A stretch of 64,000 nucleotides of DNA from Pyricularia pennisetigena (Eukaryota > Ascomycota > Sordariomycetes > Magnaporthales > Pyriculariaceae). Below the pieces are notes generated by a model that saw only the letters and a list, made by a program, of their open reading frames with translations, was not told the origin of the DNA and ran no database searches. Position numbers and translations under genes: made by a program. Of this stretch, positions 32,601 to 45,086 are shown one piece after another (positions within the stretch are counted from its first letter, which is position 1; each line of letters opens with the position of its first letter). Location: contig NC_043744.1 of assembly GCF_004337985.1 (NCBI RefSeq), positions 6,027,189 through 6,091,188 of the forward strand, read 5' to 3'.

Positions 32601-33320
32601 CATTATTACCGCATTTGTGGGCGAAAATACCGACGATATTGGTCCCGTTCCATTAGGAATTCCCACTAATGCGGATGCTACAATTGGTAACCGCCAAATT
32701 TCGGTTTTTTTTAATATGGGTTTTATCCGCTTACTGCAATTTTCGGCAATTAATTACTTTTTTTAATTAATGATCTACGCCGAAAACGATACCCGGGATA
32801 TTAATTCGGCGAAATTGGGTAAAATACTGGCGTTAAAAGGAGTGGATTTTAAAGTTAAACACCGTAACGTCCGACAAAAGTCTAAAAAAGTTTTACAAAA
32901 AGGAAAAACCCGTTTTAAATCGGTAATTGTGGACGTTTTAATTTAGTATAGCGGCGACTGTTTTTCTAGTTGGGTTTATTCGAAAACCTGCACTAATTTT
33001 AAAACGCTACCTCCGTCGGGCAGGGTTAAAATTATCCATTTTATATTAAACGAATCGCCATTTATTACCCGCGTGGTCGAAATTTGTATAAAGGAAAAAA
33101 AAAAGTTAACGCGTCCTAATTATAACCCCCAATATTTGGATTTAAACGTAAATTGGTTATATAGTAATAATTATTATAGTCCCTTTCTTTTCCTATAATT
33201 ATTATAATAATTGCTACAATTTTTATGTTTTTGGATTGTAATAAATGTTATAATAGCTGTTATTTTTCCATTTTTGTAATAATTATTACAATTTTTAATA
33301 TATTTGCTAATTTTTTGAGT
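29602..33320. repeat. dispersed GTAATAATTATTAC palindromes in the SNF2 relic
   Basis: Near-palindromes of the type TTGTAATAATTATTACAATT recur at about 29,627, 29,686, 29,731, 31,145, 31,178, 31,215, 31,241, 31,868, 33,196, 33,235 and 33,275, always in stretches without helicase motifs, several of which look like introns. Related, less mutated forms (TTGTGACAATTGTTAC) occur at 27.8-28.3 kb. Low-complexity AT sequence produces some such matches by chance, but repeated copies with a shared TTTTTGTAAT...ACAATTTTT context are more than expected. Confidence 0.5.
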
Positions 33321-34590
33321 TTTATTGTTTTTATTTTGGAAAAAGCCAATTTCGGTGTAATTATTATCCGATTAGGCCTGTCCCAAGCCGAACGCAATAA
33401 AACCGTTTCCGATTTCACCGATTCCAGCTCCAGTTTTAACGTTTATATCCTAAATATTAATATTTCCAACGTTGGTTTTAATTTGCACCCCAATTGTTAT
33501 ATTAGTACTATTATCCTTTTAATATGGAACGTTAACATATAATTGCAAATTTGTGGTCGTTTAATTCGGTTGCATTAAAATAAACCTATTATTTGGCGCA
33601 TTTTCGAAATGCGAGGTACTTTTTTCGATTAAATAAAGAATCGCATATTCCGGAAGGTTAATGCCCTTTTTTTACTATTCCGGCCGTTGCTAATATATAA
33701 TAAATATTATTTAAATATATTTCGCGCATACGCTTCCCCAAAATTATCCAATTTCCAATTGTTAAACAATTTTTGGCGTATAAAATAATAACAATTATAT
33801 TTTCCTGGCCTTTTAACTATTTCGTTTGGATAATAAAACCCCCCCAATATTTTAATATTTTTTATTTTGTAAAGACGCGCCGTATAGGCGAATTTTATTT
33901 TCGTTTGGTTTTAATGCTCGTGTTAAATATCCCTAAACAGTTTAACGAATAGGATTTGGTGGAAAAAACGTTAATTTTTATTTTAACGTTGGGTTCAGTT
34001 TACATTAATTACCAATATTAGGAGCAAAATAGTGGCCGTAATATGTTTGTTAATTACATTAATTGTATATATTTGCCTTATTTCGATTTTACCACTATGG
34101 ATTAGGGGTTTATGGTTAAATTAATAAAATGGATTAAAAATAACGATAAATTTTACGACGGAACCGCGACCGCGCGGGTTATCGGGGCCCCAATAAAGGA
34201 TTTTGGTTTTTGGGTTATTAACCGCCGGGAAATTAATAAACCGTTTGAAAAAGGTATTTTTGGTAACAATAACGCCGACCCTTTGGCGGTTGTTATTCCG
34301 TTTTTTTCATTTATCGATTTTGGCTTTAATTACGATAAATTTATATTCGATTCGTTAGGGAAATTTTATATACTTATTTTAAAAAAGGATAAAAAAAAGG
34401 ACGATTCGGTCCCTGGATCGTTTACCGCGACCCTAATTCGGAAAAGGAGGCGTGGCGTTAACAAATCCATTCCTAAAAAAATATTTAACGCTGCCAAACG
34501 TTTTCGTTTTTTTAATCGGTTTGGGTTTTTTTATTTTGCTTTTCATTTGGGGTTTGGTGTTAGAAAATTGGGAACTTTATATATATAATA

Positions 34591-36971
34591 TTATAACAAT
34601 TATTACTATTGGGATCCGGTTTAATGGATTTATTATTCGTGGTTAATAGGGTATTGTAATAACGGTTATTACCAGGTTTTTTTTTGCTGGATTTATAATT
34701 GGCGGTGGATAAAGGATATAATTGATTTGGGTAAGGAAAATGGATAGGAAACGGGTTATTTATACGGAGGATTTTGGAAAGAATTATATTTTGTTTTTTA
34801 TTTTAAACCAAATTTACGATTGGTATTTGTTTGTTTGTATTTACTGGTTTTGCGGACGTTGTTTTACCTCCGTTATTCGCGGGTAAGGTCACCGTTATTC
34901 GTTTATTAATTCCTTTTTATAATGGAACAATTTTCGCTTTTACCCGTTTTGGTTTGCGTAATTTGCCTTTTATTACTTTGAATTTTATACGCCTTTTTCG
35001 TCGGATTTTTCGTATATTCCGTCCAGCAAATCTTTTTCGGTTTTAATTATACCATTAATATTTAAACCGTTTATCCGGTTATATCCTTTTTCTGGATTTG
35101 TTTTTATTTTTTTAATATCCGCCTAAAATAGTACGTTATTGGGGCGTACGATTTTTTAATTAAATACCTCCAATTTATCGCCTATTAGCTTTTTTAAACC
35201 CAGGTATAATAAATTAGGGCCGTCGAAATCGAAATTGGGTAATATTTCGGCTTTTTCGTTTCCCCAACTATTTTGGAATAACAAATACGTATAATAAACT
35301 ATGTTTTGGTTGGTTAATATTATATGGTGTTTGTTATTAATGCGTATACGGGCGATATTTTTCAATATTTTGCGCACCGTAATTGCGATTAGCCCCATCG
35401 CTGCACAATTTAAAAATGTTTTTCGCAAATCGTGCGTAAAATTGCGGTTATTTTTATTATTTATAGCGAAACCCGTATTAATATATTTAATTGCTAAATT
35501 TACCGGTTGAACTCCATTCCCGGCCGTCGTATATTTTACGAACGTTAATTTTAAAATCCCGGTCCGCAGCGGTTAATTTGTAATTTGTAATTGTAATAAC
35601 CAAATTAAATATAATATTTTAAAACTGAAATTGTTTGTTTTATAACCGTATAAAATAGGACCAATTGCTGCATTATAATTCCCAGTGCGCCGTAATTTCT
35701 TAATAGAACGCGTTTATTATTATCCATAAAAAATTAATTATTTGCAAATAACGGCGTTGCGTGCGGAAAGCGATATTAATTTGGGGTTTTATATCCCATA
35801 ATCCAATACCCATTAAACCGTTTATATAACCAGCGAATATACTATCGTAAATACGGTTTACCACGGAAATATGTATATTATAAAATATATAGGTAAAAAC
35901 CTTATTTAAAACGCTTTTAAAGACTTAATCTTTATTTAATAATCCGTTTTAAATTAAAACAATAATTATAATATATAAAATACGGGACAGGAACGCATTT
36001 TGTAAAAACCGTAAAACGTGGTAAAACTCCTTTTTATTTTTTTAAAACTGGTTATATTTCCCCAACCCTATTATATCTATAAATATAATAGGGGCGTAAT
36101 ATTACCATAAATGGTTAATTAAATTAAATTCGATATGGAAAACGCTGGTACAGATAATATTTATTATTCTTTGTTAAAAGGATGCGATAATTTAATATAA
36201 ATTTCCTAAATAGTACGGATATATAACGTTATTTTTTAATCCCCTTAAACGAGGAACAGGACGGAAAATTAGTCGAAATGGTGGGGTAATAGGTTTAAAA
36301 AACGTTTAAAAAGGATTTCGTGGATTTAGATAATTCCTGCGTATTCCTTTTCGTTTTCGGTAATAACGGGGGTTTGGATGAGGTAAAAGATTAATGTAAT
36401 CTGTGCGAGGTTAGGGTATTATGGGATTGCTTTAGGCGTATATGGGCGGTTGGGGAATAAAAAACTATAAATTTGGTATATCATATAATACTTGGCGTTT
36501 TCGTAATAAATATCCGGATATTGTAAAAAGGCGGGCGTTTGCAACTACTTCTGGCGGAAAAATACGGTGGCGTGCCACTGGGATTACGTATATCGTTCAA
36601 ATTCTGGCGTTAATATAAAAAACACGATGTTAAATTTTGCATTCGGTTACGTTTTCCATATCCAAAATCCTGTACCTTATCCAAAAAATTAAAATTATTA
36701 TATACGAAAAATAATATTGGGTTACGAACGGTTCTTTTTAAATTTATTTATATTTTAATATATATATATATATATATATAAAGATAGAAAATTATTATTG
36801 CTGTTCGCGGTAAAAATTAAATATAAGTAGAGATATTACTAATAACGTATTCGGGTAACGTCGACAAATTATTGGGTTTACCGTTTAATAATTTTATAAA
36901 ATAGATATATTCCAAATCCGGATAATATATTAATAATACGTCCTGGAATTCCATTATTTATAAAATAAAAT
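34591..36971. other. unrecognised RIP-degraded stretch with minus-strand coding remains
   Basis: The minus strand has an open stretch 35,428-35,156 (RKTFLNCAAMGLIAITVRKI and onward, including NKHHIILTNQNIVYY and PNFDFDGPNLLYLG) that keeps protein-like composition but matches no family I know. A second minus-strand stretch near 36,960-36,820 ends in a stop. TA-repeat at about 36,764-36,780. It may belong to the retroelement interrupted by Gypsy B or to a third gene of the helicase unit. Confidence 0.3.
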
Positions 36972-39900
36972 GCGATCCTGTTTATGGTTTATATAGCATT
37001 TTAAGTATTGTTTTAAGGTTTGGTTTGTTTGTTTTATTTATCCGTCTATTTGTGGGTGGAATGCTGTAAATAATTTGTGGTTAGTTTTTAGCTATTCTAT
37101 TCAAAATTTCCAAAATTTTAATATAAAAAACTTATTTTTATCCGTAATAATGTTTTTTGGAAGTCCGTGGTTGCTAACAATTATTCGTAGGAATGTATAA
37201 GCGATTTTTTCGGCGTCGCTTCTTTCCTTATAAAATAGGAAATAAGCGTATTTATTAAGTTTGTCCACTATAATTAATATGCTATCGTATTTAATTTTAA
37301 TAAATAGTTTTTCAGAAAATGGTAATTTAACGATAAAATCCATTATAATAATTTGCCAGGTTTTGTTAGGGGTTGGTAAAAGTTGTAAAAGCCCGTAAGG
37401 TTTGTATTTGGCGGATTTGCTTTTTCCGCAAAATTTGCAATTTTTAATGGTTTTTCGTATTTTTTATCGTATTCCTTTAAAATTAGAGTGCTGTTTTAAC
37501 CGTTTCCATATTTTGAAAATCTTTTGGTGGCCGTGGGCTTTGCTTTCGTGGATTTTCCGTATTCTTCCTGGTATAATTACCGTGTTAGTCGTTATAAGAT
37601 TTCGGTAAGCTGGTAAAAGGTTTCCGCTATCATTTACCGCGAGGACTTTCCGTATTTTTTCGGGTATTATGTTTTTATAATTTGGTTTTTTGCTAAAGGA
37701 GTCGGCCCTGCCATTTTTTATTTTTTTCGGTAAATAATTTTAAAATGGAACTTGAATAGGAATTTTTCCCATTTAATTTGTCGTTTATTTAATATTTTGC
37801 TGGTGGTAAAATGGGTTAAGTTTTTATAATCCGTGTAAACTAATATTTCGTATTTAATTCCGGATAATTGTGGTTTCCATTTTTCGAATATTCGGATAAT
37901 AATTATAAATATTTTATCGTGGATTTGGTAATTAAATTTGATTTTATATAATTTTTGTAAAAAAAAGGCGTAAAGGTGTAGGCGTTTTTTTTCGTTTCGT
38001 TGGTTAAATTGTCCTCCGATTGCATAATCGGATACGTCGGTTTCGATTTCGAAAGGTTTTATTGGGTCTAGTATTTAAAAAATCGGTTTTTATGCTATTG
38101 CATTTTGTATCTGTTTGAAAGTTTGCTATATTCGTTCCGTTTATTGGAATTTTAAATCTTTTTTAATTATATTGGTTAATGGGGTGGCGATCGCGCCGTA
38201 ACTTTTGATAAATTTTTTTGTAAAAATTTACGAATCCAAGGAATGCCCGAACGTTTTTTACGTTTTATAGTTGGGGTTATTCCTTTACTGTTTAAATTTT
38301 TAATTTTTGCATCCTAATTTCTCCAGGGGCGATAATGTATTTTAAAAATTGATTTATTTGCTGTAAAAAATGCATTTTTCGGGCTTAATTAAGAGTTTAG
38401 CGTTTTGTAGTTTTTATTAAAATATGTAAACGTGTTTTTTATATTTTTCCAACGTTTTGGAAAAAATAAGGATATCGTCCAGGTAAATAACGATAAAAAT
38501 ATTTAAACATTCCCTAAAAACGTGGTTAATTATAGTTTAAAAAATTGCGGGGGCGTTCGTAAAACCGGAAAATATTACCAAATATTCGTAATATCCTCGT
38601 TTGGTGCGAAATACTGTTTTCCATTTTTCGCCTTCCTTTATGCGGATTAAATTATATATTTTTTTGAGGTTTAATATTGTAAACTATTGTATTTGGTAAA
38701 ACATGTTTCGAAATTTTCTTATTAATGGGAGCGGGTAGAAATTTCTTATTATAATATCGTTTAATTGTTTATAATCCACGTATAATCGTAATTTTCCGTT
38801 TTTTTTGGTACGAAAAGGATTGGGTATCCTGCTGGTAATATCGATAATTTAATGTAGTTTTTTTTTAGTTTTTTGCGAAATATTCGTTTAAAACCTCCAT
38901 TTGTGTCGGGTTTAAACCGTATATTTTATGGAGTTTTGGTTGGGTTCCTTTTTTTAATAGTATTTTGTGGTCGAACGGACTGTGCCCGGGCAATTTTATT
39001 TCGAATTTTTGGTTAAATAATCGTATATAATTTTGGTATTTTTTTGGGATTTTGCCGTTTTTGGTCTATTGCTTCGTAATTTACGTTATATAATTGGATC
39101 GGTTTTAACCTGTAAATAATCGCTTTTTTCCAATATTAGCTCCGGAGTTGGTCGTCCTTCCTATAAATACGCTATTTGCTTTATTTGGTCCTTCCGTACC
39201 TAATATTTCCTGTATAAACCCTGCTATGCTGGAGGTCGTTTAATAATTAAAAACTTTTCCTATTAAATTTAACCTGTAATCCAATTTATCCGGGGGTTAT
39301 TCCTTTTAAACCAAAAAATTCCTAAAATCATATTTTTGTTCCCTATTTCCGTAATATCCAAAATAATTTGTTTTTTTCGTCTATAATTTTCCATCCAAAA
39401 ATGTACGGTTTTTGTTTCGATGGTGCCGTTCCCGTATAAAACTGCCTTTCCTTTTACGGTTTGCAATCGATGAAATTCTTCTTTTCATTGCCAAAATATT
39501 CGTCGTTTTTTCACAATTTTTGGAAAAATGTAATTACTTTGTATTCCGTTGTTAAAAAACGCTCGTATAAGTTTTCCATTAAATCGTATATTTAGGAATA
39601 TATGTTCGTGTACTATTTTCGTAAATTACGTGGCGTTTAGGGTCTTTTATTCCGTTTTTATTATTACCGTTTGGTGCCTTATACCGTTTGGTTATTTTAA
39701 TTTTTTAATTTATTGGACTACCGTCGTGGGTTTTTATTCTTTTTATCTCGGGGCGTATAATTATTTTTAATTTTAATTTTATTAAATCGGTGCCCTATTA
39801 ATGCAAGCGTTTTTCGTACGTTTGTAGGTATTTCGCTGTCCTTAACGTTGGGGTTCCACACGATTTTGGTTATAGGTACGGGTCCTGGTTATCGTGATTT

Positions 39901-42218
39901 CATTTCGTATTAAACCTATATTTTGGCTAATATATATATTTGGCAAATGTTTCGGGTGCATTCGTATTATGGGAATTGTTTTAAGTTGTAGTATACCATA
40001 AAGTAATCGTTATAAGGGGTGAAAATTACCGCTGGTTCGGTATTAAACCTTATTTTAATTTCCCAATTGGGTAATTTAATAGTGGTATATATTTCGTGGA
40101 TCTTTATTGTTTTACATCGTCGTGGAAAAAAATCGTGGACTATTTTTTTGCTAAAATATAATCCGCAATTGTTTTGAAAACATTTTACCCAAAAATCTTT
40201 TATATTTTTGGCATATTTAATATCCAAAATTGGGTGGTTTCCGAAAATTGGATTAATTAATTTTATAAAGTTTTATATTTGTATTCGAAATAATATCCCG
40301 GGAAATTGCATTAATTGGTCGTTTTGGTATAAGTCGATAAGCTTTTTTCCATATATATAGGGGCTGTTTTCCTTTGCTGCATTATATGGGCTTAAAAATA
40401 TAATTTTTTTTTCGCTAAATTCGTTTTTTAACTCGTTATTGGATTCGTCCGTTGGGGTTTATTGGATTATCCGGATATGGTGCGTTTATCCCAATGGTTT
40501 TGGTTTTAATTTTTTTAAAGTGTTTAATTCCGTAAATCTGGGTAATTTGGCGTTTTGTTTACGTAATTGTACCGGTGGTTTAGTTTTAATAAATACGCGG
40601 TTTCCTACTATTAAGGTCCGAATATTTTTAAATTTTTGTAAGTATTATCGTGCGTCCATTTTTGCGCTATTATGGATTATATAATTATCGTCGTAATATA
40701 CGGTCCAGTTTATTAAATTATAATAATCCGGTTATATTTATTGGTGGGTGGTGGTATTTAATTTTCGTGGTTTTTTGAAATCGGGGTATAAATCCGGAAT
40801 ATTTTAAGGATAAAATTTAGCTATATATTTTGGTTTATCGCATTTACAATATTTACTATTTTTGGGATTTTTGCGAAATTTGTCATATTGGGTCGCGTTA
40901 AAATTTATAAATCCGTTATATATTCCGTAGGAAATATTGTATTGGCGAAACGGTTTAAGGTATTAATATTTGCGTCCCGTATTGGTTTATCGCAAAATTG
41001 GTCCCTATACGCTGCGTTTTTCGCGTCGTTCTAATTTTCGTTCGTAAAATCGGTTATCGATTTTAATTGCTAATTTTACGTATTCGGTTAAAGTATTGGG
41101 TCGCTCTTTTGTCATAAATTCGTTTTCAATTTTTTTTTTAAATTCCGTATAAACGCGTGCCATTAGGGTTTCGGGGCCCTATAATAAATTGGCGGTAATT
41201 TATCGAAATTCACTGGTATATTTAAATACCGATTTAATTTGGGTAAAACGCACTAATTTACGTTTAACCGTGCGTTCCTCGTTTGGGTTACCGAATATTC
41301 CCCTAAAACAGTTTTCGAAATTCTCGTAATCGTGGAAAATGCGGTTAGTTTTAGTTTTACGGTTTTTTTTATCGTAGTTCAAATAGTTTCGTAAAATTGG
41401 TTCGAACCAGGTAAACGTATCGCCTTTTAATAGCGAAACTGCGTAAATAACCTTTTTTGCGTTATTATCGAAATTGTTTTCGTTAAAGTGAAAATAGGTC
41501 CGGGTTCCCGTAAGAAATCCCTACAGGGTATTGAAGGTATTATTATAAATTAATAGTAAAAAATATTTAATATAATTCCTATTAGTTCGATTAATTTGTT
41601 CGGTTATTTGTTCCTGGAATTATCGATTTTTTGCTTAAAGCGTCGCGACCATTTAACGCAAAACGTTAGCGTTAGTCGGAGCGTTAATAGTAAAAGGGGT
41701 TTAAAAGGTGGTTTTATTGGAAAACATTATTTCGGCGATACTATTCGGTATATTTTAAAGCAAAATATTGAATAGGAGCAATTGAAATGTTACGATTAAG
41801 GTATCGGGTAACCTGTTTTTAGGGTAAAATATAGTGGGTTAAAGCAATTGAGCGTTTTAACTGGGTAACGGGGGTTTTTAATAACTGGGGTGAGATTATA
41901 ATCGTTTTTAAGTAAATATTAAGGTTAATTAAAGTTTAATTGCTGCTAAACAATTTTAAAATCGAATCTATTTACATGGTCATAAGCGTAATTTATATAA
42001 ACTATGTTCCAAATGTAATTTTCCTAATTTGTTTGATTTGTAATTCCCCATTGAGGTTTTACAGATCACAAAAAATCGTTTTTTTGGTGGTTACGTGAGG
42101 TTACGTAATCTTTTTCCTTATGTAATCCCGTCACTGTCGGTCGGGTTCCGTGTGTCGTTAGGAGGGGTGTGACCCCGCCTGGCCTTGTTGGTGCCGGCCC
42201 AACTGTCTGGTCGTAACA
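36972..42218 (-). mobile_element. Gypsy chromovirus copy B, 3'-truncated
   Basis: Minus-strand copy of the element at 48,265-55,457. It has its 5' LTR at 41,788-42,218, gag remains at 41,382-41,200, YLDD reverse-transcriptase active-site sequence near 38,470-38,500, and integrase at 37,343-37,101 (MDFIVKLPFSEKLF). Homology stops at about 36,972, within the integrase part, so the chromodomain and 3' LTR are absent. Confidence 0.82.
41788..42218 (-). repeat. Gypsy B 5' LTR
   Basis: 431 bp, TG...CA ends in both readings, reverse complement of the 443-bp LTRs of copy A. It is visibly less RIP-mutated than the body in places (TGGTCGTAACA kept). Confidence 0.8.
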
Positions 42219-42874
42219 GCGTTTTACGGTATTATTTTCATATATTCAATTTTTAATATTTCTTACGCTTTTCGTAACGGTTTATAATAACGTTCGACCT
42301 TTTTTAATAACCAATATATTTCGATTGGTATTAAATTAAATATTATACCGAAAAAATCGTGTTTTTGCCTCAATCCGTCCGCGGCAGAATTGATGCCTAA
42401 ATTTTATATAACAATATCGGGTGGTCCTAAATATATATCGATCCTGTATTTTTTTAATATTCCCCTTATTTTTTTCGTTGTTATATTGTTTAAACAACGT
42501 GTGATTTGCAATGCCGTGCTCGCGATAATTACGTGCAAATTTGGTTCAGATTCCAAATACATTTTGTTAACTGGAATTTCGTAGTTAAAATTTATATTGT
42601 CCTTTTAAATAAATTTAAAACGTTAAAATGCGTTTCCCTTAATTTAGTAATAACAATAAAAACGGTTTATTAATTTCTATAAGCATGGCTAATGCAGGGC
42701 TAATTATATTAGCTATTTTGCATTATCGTATAACGGCTAGCAGGGGCTAGTCCTATTAATTACCCTGCATTAAATCAATAAACAAATAACAAATAAAATG
42801 TATATGCGTTTATTTTATACACAAAACTTTATATACCACGTTTTTGTTTCTAGTTTTAACAACAGAACAAGTAA
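42219..42874 (-). pseudogene. integrase core relic of retroelement R3
   Basis: Minus-strand reading includes KDNINFNYEIPVNKMYLESE, PNLHVIIASTALQI and YLGPPDIVI, the pattern of an rve integrase core next to a fungal retroelement polyprotein (Asp residues partly changed to Asn, as RIP would do). It continues from the pre-integrase domain at 43,290-43,540 across the SINE-like insertion and is cut at 42,219 by Gypsy B. Confidence 0.6.
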
Positions 42875-42893
42875 CTTATATATAATCTAGCTT

Positions 42894-43273
42894 AATGGTA
42901 TAATGCACGGACCAAAATTTATATTCTATATACGTTGTTAAAGTGCGGGGGTTCGAATCCCGTTGTGGTCGCAGATTTTCTGTGCGTGCATAAGCACAAT
43001 AGGCCGTTAAGCTCAATGGGCCGTTACGCTCAATAGGTCGGCAGGTCAGTAATATATATAAGGCCAAATTATGTGACGTTACCCCGCATTCCGGACATCC
43101 GGATGGAAAATCTGCACTTACGGATTCGAACACGTAATTTACAACTTAACCTTAGATTTATCATCCTTTGTAACCTTTATCGATTAAACGATTCAACGAA
43201 TCGATTATACATCCATTTATTATTTCATAACCCGCTAGCAGACGGTTATTTGCCATTTTAACGCACCATTTAG
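42894..43273 (+). mobile_element. SINE-like element with Pol III box B, flanked by 19-bp direct repeats
   Basis: Flanked by CTTATATATAATCTAGCTT (42,875-42,893) and CTTATATATAGTCTAGCTT (43,274-43,292), 18 of 19 identical. Near the left end are TAGCTTAATGG (box A-like) and GGTTCGAATCC (42,950-42,960, a perfect box B). The body includes two to three short repeats of the type GGCCGTTAAGCTCAAT (about 42,992-43,037). A tRNA-derived SINE is the best explanation, and blast fungi are known to have one (Mg-SINE). The box A overlap with the flanking repeat is unexplained. Confidence 0.5.
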
Positions 43274-43292
43274 CTTATATATAGTCTAGCTT

Positions 43293-45086
43293 TTCCCGCG
43301 TTTAAAATTAAACTTATTTTATTTCGTAACCTCTTTACAATTCAAATGTAATTTGGTTAACCTCGTGGCTTACCTTTGGTAACGTTTTCCATAAACGTTT
43401 TATTAAAGGGTAGCCGAATTTTCGGTGGACCGTTTTCAGCTTTTCTTCGGTTAAAAACGTTATTAACGTGTTTTTTATTTTGTAAAATACGTTTCCGGTC
43501 CGCCTAATTTTATTTCGGTAAAAACAATTATTGGTGCCCCCATTTGCGTAAAACTGGCACTTTTGTACCAGCGACTTTTATAAATTTGTTGCTGGTATTG
43601 CTTAGGTATATACCAAACTTATTTATATTCTTAATATATAAAAGAAATAGTGTCCGAATTGGTATTAGGTGGAACGGTACGATATTAATTTGTATATTTG
43701 AAATAATTTTTCCTATAGCGGTAATTTTTTCGCCTATTCGGAAACGCATTTCGGTTTTATGCGGATTCGATTTATCGATTTGGATTTCCGGTTTTTTATG
43801 TTGCAATGCTTTTATTTGGTTAATTCCGGCCGCTAATATTGCTGCAGCGCCCGTATCCGGTTTAATTCCATATTAAATATTTTCCAAATTTTGTTAATTT
43901 AAAATTTGGTGCGGCAGACGTTTTTACGGTTTTTCGTCTCTTTCAAACATTATTCGGCCCTCATTTGTTTATATCGGAATGTTATATTTGTGAGGAATAC
44001 CGTTATTTTATAATATTCAAGTTAAACTAGCGTGTATCCGTCCGAATCGTTTATCTTTGCTTTTTCGTTATTCGTTTCGCCAGTTTAATTGTTTTTTTTA
44101 TTTTTTAGTTTTTATTTTTTTTTATTTTCGCCGTTGGTAAAAACTTGTATATTTCCGCGCTGGTCTCCTTTTCGGTATTTGTTGTTTCGCCTTTTTAGTT
44201 TTTCGCCACTATCGTTTTTTGCCTTTATACAGTTTGACGGTTTATACCCGGTTTGCCGCGTATATAATATCTTTAAGTTTTAAAGAATTGGCCAGGGTAT
44301 CTATTATATTTTCGGCGTGTTTAATGTGTATTGTTTCACTTTTTCCGGCCCTTATATTTTTCGTATTTTTGGTTAACGAAAAACGTATTATATACCGTGT
44401 ATCGTTTTTCCGATTTAAAGGCAATTAATATTTGGCTCGAGAATACCGGGAAAATAGTCTCAGGGTTAATAACAACGGTTCGAAATCTTTTTACTTTTGC
44501 GATTACCTTTAGGGTGGTTGCAAAAAGATGTTTTTTATCCGTTTATTCTAGCCCCAGTGCTTTTTGGCAAATTTGCAATTTTCTCAACATAATCTGCAGA
44601 ATTTTTAACTCGTGTGTTTTTTGGTAATTCGAGTTCCGTTTTAACGTTTTCGACGTTGATAGATGTCCAATTGTTAAAATATATCTAACATAAACACGGT
44701 GTTTTAAACCGTTTTTTTAAGCTTTATATACATTTTTTCAAACGTTATTCGCCTATTTATATATTTTAAAAGATACGCTCTTACGCTATTTATTGAAATT
44801 AGTGGGATCAATGCATGGGCCTGGCCTAACGGGATTTGTAATATATTGCGAATATTTTTAAAACCTTTAATTTTATCGTCTAAAATGTCGTATAATTCCC
44901 CTAAATGGATTTTTCTCCTGTTCCACGCGCTATTAAACGCCTTCATTTGGCATAGTTCAATTGGTTTAATCAGGATTTGAAACGGCGGAATATATTCGTA
45001 AATATTTAATATTTGTTTTATTATTTCGTTATATCCCCTATTCTTAATTATAACGTATTATTATTTTAATATTCCGTTTTATAAGT
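43293..45086 (-). pseudogene. gag, protease and pre-integrase relic of retroelement R3
   Basis: Minus strand: gag-like remains at 44,946-44,704 (AWNRRKIHLGELYDILDDKI), a retro-aspartyl protease with DTGA and RKWGHQ near 43,845-43,528, then HRKFGYPLIKRLWK, the HRRFGHP-type gag-pre-integrase zinc domain, near 43,460-43,400. This is a different retroelement from Copia C1. It is interrupted at 45,087 by C1; its upstream gag part resumes at 61,974. Confidence 0.62.

Larger units (their letters stand above)
28440..34590 (+). pseudogene. SNF2-family helicase relic, RIP-inactivated, with intron-like spacers
   Basis: An N-terminal region carries 21-residue tandem repeats (28,640-28,870). Motif I reads NEIGIGKTIIYF at 31,350-31,385 (DExGxGKT expected). 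The Ia region is ILIFVPANFISQTFKK near 31,460-31,510. A VIIIFYSTFLIRK-like stretch near 31,670-31,710 corresponds to the region after motif II. In the C-lobe, LSQAERNKTVSDFTDSSSSF and then NVGFNLHPNC (33,380-33,500) are motif V, and LQICGRLIRLH-stop (33,543-33,575) is motif VI with its final Gln turned to TAA. Intron-like interruptions, some ending in CAG (for example about 29,602-29,818), separate coding parts. The family remodels chromatin or translocates on DNA. Exact exon limits are not resolved. Confidence 0.72.

Noticed and set aside
42880..42970. tRNA gene
   Set aside because: Box B is perfect, but the acceptor arms do not pair and the box A region coincides with a flanking direct repeat; SINE-like is a better fit.
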